From NCBI RefSeq assembly GCF_014805685.1, contig NC_060885.1:6958132-7022131 (forward strand): a DNA stretch of 64,000 nucleotides, in the 5' to 3' direction. This DNA comes from Silurus meridionalis. Lineage: Eukaryota; Chordata; Actinopteri; Siluriformes; Siluridae. A model generated the notes under the pieces. The model was not told the DNA's origin and searched no databases. It saw only the letters and a list, made by a program, of their open reading frames with translations. Below, one piece after another: positions 46,490 to 56,108 of this stretch (the stretch's first letter is position 1; each line of letters begins with the position of its first letter). The translations under genes and the position numbers were made by a program.

Positions 46490-47209
46490 AGGGATGTAAC
46501 GATTACTCGAGTAACTCGAGTAATTCAATTATGTAAATTCTATACATTTGCCTAGATGATTTGTTAAGTCCGTTTAACTAAACACAGAGCACTGTGTTTC
46601 CCACGGACCATTATTACTGACACACCGCTCTCTAAATTCTGGAGTGCGAGTTTTAATAAATAAATACATGAGTGAGAGTAAGTGAGTTTTATTAAACAAG
46701 TATTTTCCTATAACTTACTCTAAGCAGCCACTGCAGAAGGACTTTTCGAAAGCACTGTATTTGTATTTTGATGTAATATGGCTTTTAAATGCACTAAATG
46801 GGTTTAGTTTTTGATATTCTTTTATGCAATTTCAGCAATAATTATGTACATTTTTCTTTTCTGGTAGCTCAGTGGTTAAGGTGCTGGGTTACTGAACGGA
46901 AGGTCGGGGGTTCAAACACCGGTATCGCCAAGCTGCCACTCTTGGGCCCTTGAGCAAGGCCCTTAGCCTTCTGTGCTCCAGAGGCGCCGTATCATGGCAG
47001 ACCCTGCGCTCTAGACCCCAGCCTCTGAGCGAGCTGGGCTTTGCGAAGAACGAATTACACTGTGCTGTAATGTACTGTATATGTGACAAATAAAGACTAT
47101 TCTATTTAGTTTTGGTCTTTAATAAAGAAAAATTACTTCTGATTCGATTACTCGATGGAATAATCGTTAGAACATTCGAGTATTAAAATAATCAATAACA
47201 GCAGCCCTA
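46490..47209. mobile_element. hAT-like element, second copy, holding a V-SINE
   Basis: Left end agggatgtaacgattactcg-agtaactcgag and right end cattcgagtattaaaataat/caataacagcagccct match the 40758 element, as do cacggaccattattactgac and gcactaaatgggtttagttt. The V-SINE-like element at 46861-47104 interrupts it. The right end is well kept; no matching flanking octamer was found. Confidence 0.8.
46861..47104 (+). mobile_element. V-SINE-like tRNA-derived SINE, near full length
   Basis: The order is a tRNA-derived head with A box tggtagctcagtggttaagg and B box gggttcaaac, then the conserved core aagctgccactcttgggccc/ttgagcaaggccctta. After that comes a gcgccgtatcatggc/gaccctgcgctct segment and a tail ending gtgacaaataaagactattct. 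This head-core-tail layout is what is described for V-SINEs of fishes. It sits inside a hAT-like element (46490-47209), so it is the younger insertion. I could not define a clean TSD. Confidence 0.82.
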
Positions 47210-47560
47210 CTATCAGTGTTGTAGTACTGACTGGTTTGTTTTTAACTAATGCTTGTAATGCTGAATTTCCACTATCAGATTAGTGGAAAAATCCCCTCGG
47301 AAATACCATGAAGTTCTTCTCAGCTATAAAATCATCACATGACTTCATACCGATATAGAGGGCAGAAATAATGTAATTACATGTACAGACTTCTGAGATA
47401 TGTTGCAGCATAATTGAAATGTATTTGTATAGTGTTTTTATTAACCCAGCCATTAGGGAGGCACAAGCCAGTGCATTCTTAGTGCCGGTCCCAAGCCCGG
47501 GTAAATGGGGAGGGTTGCGTTAGGAAGGGCATCCAGCGTAAAACACGTGCCAAATCAAAT

Positions 47561-48370
47561 ATGCGGATCACAAATGAGAATTTCATACCGGATCGGTCGA
47601 GGCCCGGGTTAACAACGACCGCCACAGGTATCGTTAGCCGACAGGGTACCGGTGGAAATTGGGCTACTGTTGGCCGAAGGAGGAGAAGGAGAGGAGGAAG
47701 ACGTCTACAGAGACGGCAGGGAAAGGAGCAGTGTAGGAGAGTGGAGGTCCGGGTTGGTACTTTAAATGTTGGTACTATGACGGGTAAAGGGAGAGAGGTA
47801 GCTGATATGATGGAGAGGAGAAAGGTAGATATGTTGTGTGTTCAGGAGACCAAGTGGAAAGGGAGTAAGGCAAGGAACATTGGAGGTGGGTTTAAACTGT
47901 TTTATCATGGTGTGGATGGAAAGAGAAATGGTGTAGGGGTGATTCTGAAGGAAGAGTACAGTAAGAGTGTAGTGGAGGTGAAGAGAGTTTCTGATAGGGT
48001 GATGATCGTGAAGGTGGAAGTTGAAGGATGATGATAAATGTCATCAGTGCCTATGCTCCACAAGTTGGCTGTGAGATGGAGGAGAAGGAAAGATTCTGGA
48101 GTGAATTAGATGAAGTGGTAGATGGTGTACCTAGGAAAGAACGGTTAGTGATTGGGGCGGACTTTAATGGGCATGTGGGTGAAGGGAACAGAGGTGATGA
48201 GGAGGTGATGGGTAGGTATGGTTTTAAGGAGAGGAATGTGGAAGGGCAGATGGTGGTAGATTTTGCTAAAAGGATGGAAATGGCAGTGGTGAACACTTAT
48301 TTTAAAAGAAGGAGGATCATAGGGTGACGATAAGAGTGGAGGAAGGTGCACACAGGTGGACTATGTGCTA
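47561..48370 (+). pseudogene. RTE LINE apurinic-type endonuclease domain (frameshifted)
   Basis: The first reading frame (47561-48031) runs into the apurinic-like endonuclease fold: VGTLNVGTMTGKGREVADM, then VDMLCVQETKWKGSK, in which the QET glutamate is the family's metal-binding residue. A one-base loss near 48026 shifts the frame. The next frame (48028-48327) continues with INVISAYAPQVG and LVIGADFNGHVGEG, the ADFNGH motif holding catalytic Asp and Asn. A further shift near 48305-48330 precedes TQVDYVLCRR. The domain nicks the target DNA to prime reverse transcription. The homologous stretch of the copy at 5729-6674 is open through this second shift, showing the breaks are copy-specific. 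Confidence 0.88.
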
Positions 48371-50550
48371 TGCAGGAGATGCAACCTGAAGGAGATTGGC
48401 GACTGTAAGGTGTTGGCAGGGGACAGTGTAGCTAGACAGCATAGGATGGTGGTCTGTAGGATGGTTTTGGAGGCGAGGATGAAGAGGAGGAGAGTGAGGA
48501 CTGAAAGAAGAATAAGATGGTGGAAACTGAAGGAGGAAGAGTGTAGTGTGAGGTTCAGGGAAGAGGTCAGAGAGAGGCTCAGTGGTGTTAAGGAGGTGTT
48601 GGATGATTGGGCAACTACTGCAGGAGTGATGAGGGAGGCAGCTAGAAAAGTACTTGGTGTGACATCTGGAAATAGAAAGGAAGACAAGGAGACGTGGTGG
48701 TGGAATGAGGAAGTGCAGGAGAGCATAAGGAGAAAGAGGTTGGCAAAACAGAAGTGGGATAGACAGAGTGATGAGAAAAGTAGGCAGGAGTACAAGGAGA
48801 TGCGGCAGCAGGTTAAGAGGATGTGGCGAAAGCCAAGGAAAAGGCATATGAGGAGCTGTATGAGAGGTTGGACACTAAGGAAGGAGAAAAGGATTTGTAC
48901 CGATTGGCCAGGCAGAGGGACCGAGCTGGAAAGGATGTACTGCAAGTTAGAGCAGTAAAGGATGGAGAGGGAAATGTGTTGACTAGTGAGGAGAGTGTGT
49001 TGAGAAGGTGGAGGGAGTATTTTGAGCAGCTGATGAATGAGGAAAATCAGAGAGAGAGAAGGTTGGATGATGTGGAGATGGTGAAGCAGGATGTAGATAA
49101 GATTAGTAAGGAGGAAGTGAGAGCAGCGATTAAGAGGATGAAGAGTGGAAAGTCGGTTGGACCAGATGACATACCGTGGAAGCGTGAGATGTTTAGGAGA
49201 GATGGCAGTGGGTTTTGACCAGATTGTTTAACAGGATTTTGGAAGGTGAGAAGATGCCTGAGGAATGGAGAAAGAGTGTGCTGGTACCGATCTTTAAGCA
49301 TAAAGGAGATGTGCAGACCTGCAGTAACTACAGGGGTATTAAGTTGATCAGTCACACCATGAAGTTATGGGAAAGAGTAGTGGAAGCCAGGCTGAGAGAA
49401 GAGGTGACCATCTGTGAGCAACAGTATGGTTTCATGCCGAGGAAGAGCACCACAGATGCCATATTTGCTTTGAGAATGTTGATGGAGAAGTATAGAGAAG
49501 GACAGAAGGAATTGCATTGTGTATTTGTGGATTTAGAGAAGGCGTACGACAGGGTGCCAAGAGAGGAGTTGTGGTACTGTATGAGGAAGTCAGGTGTGTC
49601 GGAGAAGTATGTAAGGGTGGTGCAGGACATGTATGAGGACAGTGTGACGGCAGTGAAGTGTGCAGTAGGTACGACAGACTGGTTTAGAGTGAAGGTTGGA
49701 CTGCATCAAGGATCGGCCCTGAGCCCTTTCCTGTTTGCAGTGGTGATGGACAGGTTGACGGACGAGGTCAGACAGGAGTCTCCTGGACTATGATGTTTAT
49801 GGATGATATTGTGATTTGTTGTGAGAGTAGGGAGCAGGTTGAGAAGAGCCTGGAGAGGTGGAGATATGCACTGGAGAGAAGGGGAATGAAACTCAGTAGG
49901 AGTAAGACAGAGTACATGTGTGTGAATGAGAGGGAGGGCAGTGGAGTGGTGCGGTTGCAGGAGAAGAGCTTCAGAAGGTGGAGGAATTCAGGTACCTGGG
50001 TTCAACAGTGCAAAGTAATGGAGAGTGTGTTAGAGAAGTGAAGAAAAGAGTGCAGGCAGGGTGGAGTGGGTGGAGAAGAGTGACAGGAGTGATTTGTGAT
50101 AGTAGGGTATCTGCAAAATTGAAAGGGAAAGTTTATAGGACTGTGGTGAGACCTGCGATGTTGTATGGTTTAGAGACAGTGGCATTGAGTAAAAGTCAGG
50201 AGGCAGAGCTGGAGGTAGCAGAGCTAAAGATGTTGAGGTTTTCGTTGGGAGTGACGAGGATGGATAAGATTAGAAATGAGTTTATTAGAGGGACAGCGCA
50301 TGTAGGATGTTTTGGTGACAAGGTGAGGGAGGCGAGATTGAGATGGTTTGGACATGTGCAGAGGAGGGACATAAATTATATTGGTAGAAGAATGTTGAGG
50401 ATGGAGCCACCAGGTAGGAGGAAAAGAGGAAGGCCAAAAAGGAGGTTCATGGATGTGGTGAGGGAAGACATGCAGGTAGTTGGTGTAAAAGAGGCAGATG
50501 TAGAGGACAGGGTGGTATGGAGACGGATGATCCGCTGTGGCGACCCCTAA
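48356..50550 (+). pseudogene. RTE LINE reverse transcriptase (frameshifted)
   Basis: Five overlapping frames carry one reverse transcriptase in order. They are a basic linker (48356-48958), an acidic stretch with SGKSVGPDDIP (49130-49175), and YRGIKLISHTMKLWERVVEA (fingers, 49330-49390). Then come FVDLEKAYDRVPREELW (motif A, catalytic Asp, ~49525-49575), GLHQGSALSPFLFAVVMDRL (motif B, ~49697-49756) and FMDD (motif C, ~49798-49810). The C-terminal region reads YLGSTVQSNGE, RWFGHVQRRD and GRRKRGRPKRRFMDV. The frame ends ..RCGDP then taa at ~50550. Frameshifts near 48830-48950, 49215, 49790 and 49980-50040 break it. The enzyme would copy its own RNA and, in trans, SINEs with the same 3' end. Confidence 0.9.
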
Positions 50551-50669
50551 TGGGAGCAGCCGAAAGAAGAAGAAGAAGAAGAAGAAGTATAGTGTTTTTA
50601 TTAAGAGACATTGTCACCGGGCAGCTGTGCATAAATGCAGCTTTAGATCCTAAAAGAGTTGCTTTTCAA

Positions 50670-51102
50670 GTTGTAAGTTTGTAGACACCTGACTATAAGA
50701 TTCTTATGTGCTTTTTGAACATCACATTCCATTCACTGTTATAATAACCTCCACACTTCTGGAAAGATGTTCCACTAGATTTGGTGGACAACGGTGTTGA
50801 TGAAGTCAGGTACTGCTGTAGGTGAGGTGAGGTGAGGAGGCCTGGGGTGCAGTCAGCACTCACATTCATCCCAAAGGTGTTGGGTGAGGTCAGGACTCTA
50901 TAGCAGGAGATCTTCCAATCCAACCCATGGACAGAATATCTTCATGGAGCTGGCTTTGTGCAGAAGGGCATTGTTATGCTGGAACAGATTTGGATTTCCT
51001 AGTTTAAGGGAAAATTAAATGACGTCCTATACAATTGTTTGCCTCCAATTTGACAGTTTGTGGAAGTCAGTAGTCCCAACAATTTTTGTCCATATAGTGT
51101 AT
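50670..51102 (-). mobile_element. Tc1-like element, C-terminal part
   Basis: The minus strand carries the same C-terminal block as 9305-9724 (plus-strand landmarks tcttcatggagctggctttg and aggcctggggtgcagtcagc). The right terminal repeat is cccaacaatttttgtccata and the left terminus is near gtttgtagacacctgactat. It follows the RTE LINE target duplication by ~65 bp. Confidence 0.8.
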
Positions 51103-51260
51103 CTCTCCTGCTTGGGATCAAGATGCTTATTATGTATTTGGTCAACCTTTGGCTTTCTAGCAAAACGTTCATATTTTATCTCGTGTCAGCTGTAGCCAGT
51201 GCTTTAGTCATCGACAGTCCGAGAGTTCACTGGTAAACTCAACCTTAAGGTCCCCTACAA

Positions 51261-51475
51261 GTCAAGTCAAGTTTATTTCTATAGCACAATTCACAATGGA
51301 CATTGTCTCAAAGCAGCTTTACAGAGCTTGAGAACTAAAGTGAATGGTGTGTATTTATCCATTTATTAACGAGCAGCCTGGGGGCGACTTTGGCTGGGAA
51401 AAACTTCCCTAGATGTCATGAGGAAGAAACCCCAAGAGGAACCAGAGTCAAAAAGGGAACCAATCTTTATTTGCT
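51261..51475. repeat. Dispersed fish repeat
   Basis: agtcaagtttatttctatag and tcacaatggacattgtctca-aagcagctttacag, then ggaaaaacttccctagatg and gaagaaaccccaagaggaac, form a motif order I know as a widely dispersed teleost repeat. I cannot assign it to a superfamily. No TSD was identified. Confidence 0.55.
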
Positions 51476-51632
51476 TGATATCAGGAGTGTGATTCTAAAT
51501 CATCTATATGTTTTATCAAGGCTGCACTTCTTCGGTCATCAAAAGCCATCAGAGGTCTAAATGCAGAATCTTTTACTTTACTACTACTCTTCTTATGGTA
51601 TCCAGAAATGGATATATTAAAAAAAACAGCAA

Positions 51633-51636
<4 letters not shown>

Positions 51637-51668
<32 letters not shown>
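51637..51668. repeat. (GA)n microsatellite
   Basis: About 15 GA units in plain intron, next to the dispersed repeat at 51261-51475. Confidence 0.93.
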
Positions 51669-51672
<4 letters not shown>

Positions 51673-51699
51673 AAAAGTTTGCTGTCTTGGCATTTCTTT

Positions 51700-52860
51700 G
51701 ATATCCATATGCTTATGTCTTAGGTTCTACCTGAGCTAAGCATATTTCTATCCTTTCATGCTGTTTTTAGTCTATTTCTTTTTTTGGTATCATTTTAAAG
51801 CCACGTGAAATGACCGATTTGAAAAAACCTGTAGGTTCATAGTAAATGATGCAGTCTTGCGGATAGAGGGTTGATTTATGGACCTGACGACTTCTATCAC
51901 ACGCTGCAGTTCCAGGTGAGCTCTCCAGAGGACCTTGTCACATTTCTATCGCATATCAGCAGTAGTGGAAAAGCTTCATATACTGTATTAGTGTGTGTGT
52001 GTGTGTGTGTGATGTGTCATGTCTGTAGCTTTCTAACACCTGCCCAGGTCTATTTCTTTGCTACACTGGTTGCTGGATAACAATGCTTTAGCTTTTCTTT
52101 TATATGAACAGGGTTCAATCTTCAAAGCGAAAAATCCAATGGAACAAAATGAAAGCTGATTCGACACCTGGGTCTCTGAGGCACTTTACATATTTTTTTG
52201 TGACACAGTATAGCTGCATAGTTTAGTACAGTTTAAAGAGTAGCTTTTTATTAATAAAATTGAATAAATAGAGTTTTTTATTTGCTTTTTAACTGTGTAA
52301 TTGTCAGACCATAACACCCTCGAACACTTTTTAATGATTTATTTATTTATGTATTTATTTATTTATATTGTGTGTGATCATTTGGCTTGTTTTTACTTCT
52401 CTGCTTTTTGAACACACTGAAGCTAAAGACGAAGGTGATCATTTAAACAAAAAAAAAATTCGGCTGTTTTAAAAATGTGGCATTACAAGTATTTGTCTAA
52501 TTACTCTTAGATGACTTTTAAAAGAGACGGTGAGTGTGACTGATTCATTTCGATGAACATGCTTTTAAAGGAATATCGAAATATTACGAGCCACGTGTTT
52601 CCTTAGAGAGCGAACAGTGACATCAAATATTTGTTTGTACATATTTCATTTAGATATTGAGCTTTATTCCTGCAGCAATTTATTTTCTTCTTTTTCTGGT
52701 CTGTAACTCAGGAACTCGAATTTCAAATGAGGTGCTTGCCGAAATGAGAGAAGCGAACATATGTGGCAAACATGGAGACTGGCTGAAGTGTTTTCTATTG
52801 TAGTCCAGATTTCAGGAATGTGCTGTAATGCTGCAGTGATCCGAATTCTGATTCAGTTTA
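51700..52860. other. Intron, nothing recognised
   Basis: Unique AT-rich sequence with a short GT tract (51993-52010). The frame 51871-52080 contains a donor-like ccaggtgagc but no known domain. Confidence 0.5.
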
Positions 52861-52867
52861 TACTGTA

Positions 52868-53246
52868 TTCAAGGCATTTCGCAGACGCCTTTATCTAAAG
52901 ACACATACAATTGTCACTTTTGTCACATATACAGTACATTACAGCAGAGTAAAATTTTTTCTTTAGATATCCCAGCTTGCTCAGAAGCTTGGATCGGCCA
53001 TGATATGGCACCCATGGACCACAGAGGGTTAAGAGCCTTGCTCAAAGGCCCAGAAGTGGCAGCTTTAGGCTTCAACCCCCAACCTTCTAAACAGTAATCC
53101 AGCACCTTAACCACTGAGCTATCACTTGCTGAACAGCTGAAGGTTAGGGGCCTTACTCAAGGAGCTAGCTTGGTGGTGCTGTCGTTTAAACTCACCTCAT
53201 TCCAATCAGAATTCCAGCATTTTAACCACTCAGCTATCACTCCCCA
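52868..53246 (-). mobile_element. Older SINE split by a V-SINE
   Basis: The outer element reads ggcatttcgcagacgccttt at 52874-52893 (SINE tail, minus orientation). It resumes at 53129 with gctgaaggttaggggcct, tactcaaggagctagcttgg and a degraded head ending accactcagctatcact at ~53240. Removing 52912-53128 restores the normal tail-core-head order of the SINE family seen at 13349-13532. Confidence 0.72.
52912..53128 (-). mobile_element. V-SINE-like element nested in another SINE
   Basis: Minus-strand SINE with the same tail as 46861-47104: gtcacatatacagtacatta at the low end, then ggatcggccatgatatgg, the core ttgctcaaaggcccagaagt, and the inverted head ccttaaccactgagctatca. It interrupts a second SINE whose 3' tail lies just before (52868-52911) and whose core and head lie just after (53129-53246). 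The outer SINE is therefore older. Confidence 0.78.
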
Positions 53247-53249
53247 TTC

Positions 53250-54420
53250 CCAATTCAGAAATCGCTCATATGTTAGTTGTAATCTGCATCTGAATGTGAT
53301 TGTCATGTTTTTGTGCTTCAAAGCGAATGACACTCAAAGAGGTAAACATATCGGAGTGTTATTTAAGCACACTGAATGCACAAAAGCTTCCTGAAACAAT
53401 GGTGTGAGGGAAAAAAAAAAGCTCTTCGACACCAACCACATTTCCACAAAGTAACTGTTTCCCGAATTATTCACGAGTCGTGCCAGGCTCATTTTTTCTG
53501 TCACTTCAACAAAGCTCTCTGATTAACTCTTGTCATAAAGGAGCCCAGGGCAAATTAGATTTGTGCTGCGGAAGCGTGCAGACGGGCAATCTGCCGCGGG
53601 CTTCGAGCGGAGGAGGAGCCGCAACTCAGTCGTGCTGCAAAGTTAATTTGAGGTCAATCACAACTGTCTGCTTTCTTTGTACAGGGGGAGAAAAAAAAAA
53701 AAAGCAAACCCCACTCCAAGCAGCTTGATTTGCCCATGAAAAACCTGGGGCAGGTCAGCGCTAATCATTTCAAAAACAAAAAGTACACATCCTTAATTAG
53801 TGGCCCTCTCTCTCTTTTTGAAAGAGTTGAAGGACGAGGGGCAAAAAAGTATTTCCTTTTCTGCTCCTCACAACTTTCATCACTAACTTTTAAAGACACA
53901 TATCCGTTATCTTAACAAGCCATCTGCTGCTGCTGCCTGAGGCTTTCACATGAGATTTCAATCGTGGCAGGACTGCAGTCCCGAGAACCGGTGGCATCCT
54001 GCTGCCTGTGAGACTGTGACGAGTGTAAAATATGATATATGGCGATCTCCAGCCCTCCCCAGCCTTATACTGAGGAGGTGTTATAGAGGACGTTTGCTCA
54101 AAGTCAGGACCACCAGGACTGTAGTGTGGAAGCCTAGAAGCTGGCTGAAGGGATGTGTTCGAGTCGTTTTCTGTGTGTCCTGTTGAGGGATGGAGGCAGC
54201 ATGATATCTGCTGCTTTCAATCTATCAGCCACTTTGCTCTCCCTATGGGACTAATGGAGATGGATAAAGCCACGTTGTACCTTTTTAAAAGCACCATCGC
54301 TGTCCTCCTCGCACTGGCAAGTCGGAAAAAATGCCACCCGTTTGTAGAAAGGATATTGTGCTGTACTATGACCCAAAAATACTTTGTTAAACTGTATTAC
54401 TGAGATTTTATTATTCTTCA
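53250..54420. other. Intron, repeat-poor
   Basis: This is a comparatively GC-richer unique stretch (53560-54150) lacking repeats. No conserved protein is readable. It is a candidate regulatory interval only by its repeat-free state. Confidence 0.5.
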
Positions 54421-54424
54421 CCGA

Positions 54425-54700
54425 TGTATTTCTAGCGGTTAGAATTGCTGATTCACAATTCCAGCATCCTCAGTTCAATCCTGAGTTCACGTGGTCTCTT
54501 GGTGAGAGTTTTCTTTCTTCTGGGTACTCAGGGTTTCCTTGTTTAAAAAAAAAAAAAGTTCTAGGAGTGTGTGCATTGAAATGCCTCTAAGTGTGTTTGA
54601 ATGCTTGTGTGTACGGCACCTTGCACTGGATCCCATCCCACTGAGGGTGAGTTCTTATCATGCCCAGGGTTCCAAGGATTTGTCAATCATTCCTGGGAAG
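54425..54700 (+). repeat. Dispersed tRNA-like repeat, weak
   Basis: tagcggttagaattgctgat and cagttcaatcctgag resemble A- and B-box spacing. They are followed by gggtactcagggtttccttg and gcactggatcccatcccact-gagggtgagtt, a motif series seen in fish interspersed repeats. The order is preserved but diverged; the class is uncertain. Confidence 0.45.
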
Positions 54701-54964
54701 TCAATATCTCATAACACAGAAAGGAGTGAACCTGATCAGATGATATTCAGCCAGATGTGAAGTGCATGAGTTTGCATTGATTAGTGATGTTTTTAGAAGA
54801 AAAAATGTGCAGTTACAGACTATAGTGCAGTTTTCTTTTTTGATTTTGTCTTCTAATCCTTTATCAGTGTCCATTTCTAACCTCTGTCTTTTCCGTAGCA
54901 GGAAACACTTTAACAAAACGCAAACTTAACCCTGTCAACAATTATGTTTTTTATTGCCCTTTAA

Positions 54965-55262
54965 AGACTAAAGTATTGGGACATCTGACTTTTGCAGCCA
55001 AATGCTGTTTTTTTTTAAAACTGGAACTTCAACATTGGAGACACACAATTGTAGAGGATGGCTGTGTATGCGATGTCTCTGAAGCTATAAAAGTCTGATC
55101 TTAACCCTGCTGAACACTGTTGGGATAAATGTGAACACTGACTGCACTCCAGGACTTCTCACCTCACCTACATCAGTACTTTACTAACACTCTAGTGGCT
55201 GAATGAGCACATAAGAATCTTGTGGTCAGGTTTCCAAAATCTTTTGTCCAAATAGGGTATGT
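54965..55262 (+). mobile_element. Internally deleted Tc1-like element
   Basis: Left repeat taaagtattgggacatctga and right repeat ccaaaatcttttgtccaaat bracket a shortened C-terminal part with gaacactgactgcactccag and taacactctagtggctgaat. About half of the related 14403 copy is absent. Confidence 0.75.
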
Positions 55263-55264
55263 GT

Positions 55265-55999
55265 TAAATAACAGCATGTTTAGAGCAAGTTTAGAGTGTG
55301 TACGGCTGTAAAAGTCCCTGGTGTTGAAGGTATTAATACAAGCTCTGCTGTTATATTATTTTAATTAACACCTTCTGACCCAGAAGAATTGGGGTGATAT
55401 TCTAAAACAGTCATTGTACTGAGCTCACGCTGTATATTGAAGCATGAGACTTGACCTTAATAAGTTTTTAAGACCTAAATCTATCCGATTTCCTTTCAGG
55501 TTCAGAAATGAAATGCAGCATCAAGTGTGAGTTTTTATATTTGCATTTTATTTGCATCTAAGTGATTCAATCTTCAGCAAATTCTGTTCTTTGTCACACT
55601 GTATCCTAACGAGTTTCTACCCCTTCAACACCACTCCATCACATTCCCCATAAAAGGCCGGTATTTTCGACGGAGATCCAGTAGATTCGGCACGAGCAGT
55701 ACACAGCTTAATTAGCTCCTATAAAAGGTGCAGACCATTTAAAGCCAATCAATCAGAGTAATTGGACTGTGTTTGCTTCCGTGGCTGCAGTTCATTTTTC
55801 CTCATTTCCAGCACCTCACCTCTGAGACACGGATTCCCCCTTCATTGCAGAGGATTAGATAACTTATTAGTCTCTAATATGAGGAACACAGCAATCTCGA
55901 AGCTGTCAAAGTGAACGCTTTCGGACGTGAACGTGGTCAGAGGTGGTACGAACCCCCAAGGCGCACACACAATTTAAGTATTTCTTTTGTGTTCGGCAG
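55265..55999. other. Repeat-free intron before the second exon
   Basis: Unique sequence including a taat-rich stretch at 55700-55890. The last ~25 bp provide the pyrimidine tract and acceptor for the exon at 56000. Confidence 0.55.
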
Positions 56000-56108
56000 G
56001 ACGGCAGATGATTCGGCAGCTGTGGGGACTGTGGTGGTGTCTCGCCTGAAGATGGGAGAGATTGAGGATGGCGGCGTGGACCACATTGCCACTGACACGC
56101 ACCAGAAG
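56000..56108 (+). CDS. inpp4b: INPP4B internal exon (C2 domain end, KMGEIEDG)
   Basis: A 109-bp exon follows tttcttttgtgttcggcag and is followed by the donor gtaaca. Its first base completes the Arg codon split by the exon at 12153-12232, giving ..[18 protein letters not shown]. It then reads [18 protein letters not shown] and ends in phase 0 after HQK. The [13 protein letters not shown] block is characteristic of INPP4B and is absent from the INPP4A sequence as I recall it. The segment covers the last strand of the C2 domain and the start of the linker towards the phosphatase region. Nothing in the frame is broken. It sits 43.8 kb from the previous exon and 3.5 kb from the next. Confidence 0.93.

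Larger units (their letters stand above)
47445..50586 (+). mobile_element. Full-length RTE-type LINE with perfect TSD
   Basis: A 3142-bp non-LTR retrotransposon is bounded by a perfect 18-bp direct repeat, GTATAGTGTTTTTATTAA, at 47427-47444 and 50587-50604. It has a short 5' UTR, an endonuclease-reverse transcriptase coding region, almost no 3' UTR, and ends in (GAA)n rather than poly(A). The size (~3.2 kb), a single ORF and a short tandem-repeat tail are typical of the RTE clade. The coding region is interrupted by several frameshifts, so this copy is probably dead, but the intact TSD suggests a fairly young insertion. Its first ~125 bp and last ~45 bp recur in the tRNA-Glu-headed SINEs of this window. 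Confidence 0.92.
12233..55999 (+). other. inpp4b: INPP4B giant intron (43.8 kb)
   Basis: The donor gtgagtcc at 12233 and the acceptor ttcggcag ending at 55999 join exons whose reading frame and protein order are continuous with mammalian INPP4B. No coding exon is therefore missing between them. The intron is filled by LINE, SINE, Tc1/mariner and hAT-like insertions and simple repeats, listed separately. I recognise no other host exon inside it. Confidence 0.85.

Noticed and set aside
46861..46932. tRNA gene with good A and B boxes
   Set aside because: It is followed by a V-SINE core and tail and the cloverleaf is incomplete.
48361..48945. Minus-strand frame of 194 codons
   Set aside because: It is the complement of LINE coding sequence; the plus frame has the reverse transcriptase linker in correct order.
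47427..50604. LTR retrotransposon or endogenous retrovirus
   Set aside because: There are no long terminal repeats, protease or integrase; the endonuclease-RT order, (GAA)n tail and TSD show a non-LTR element.
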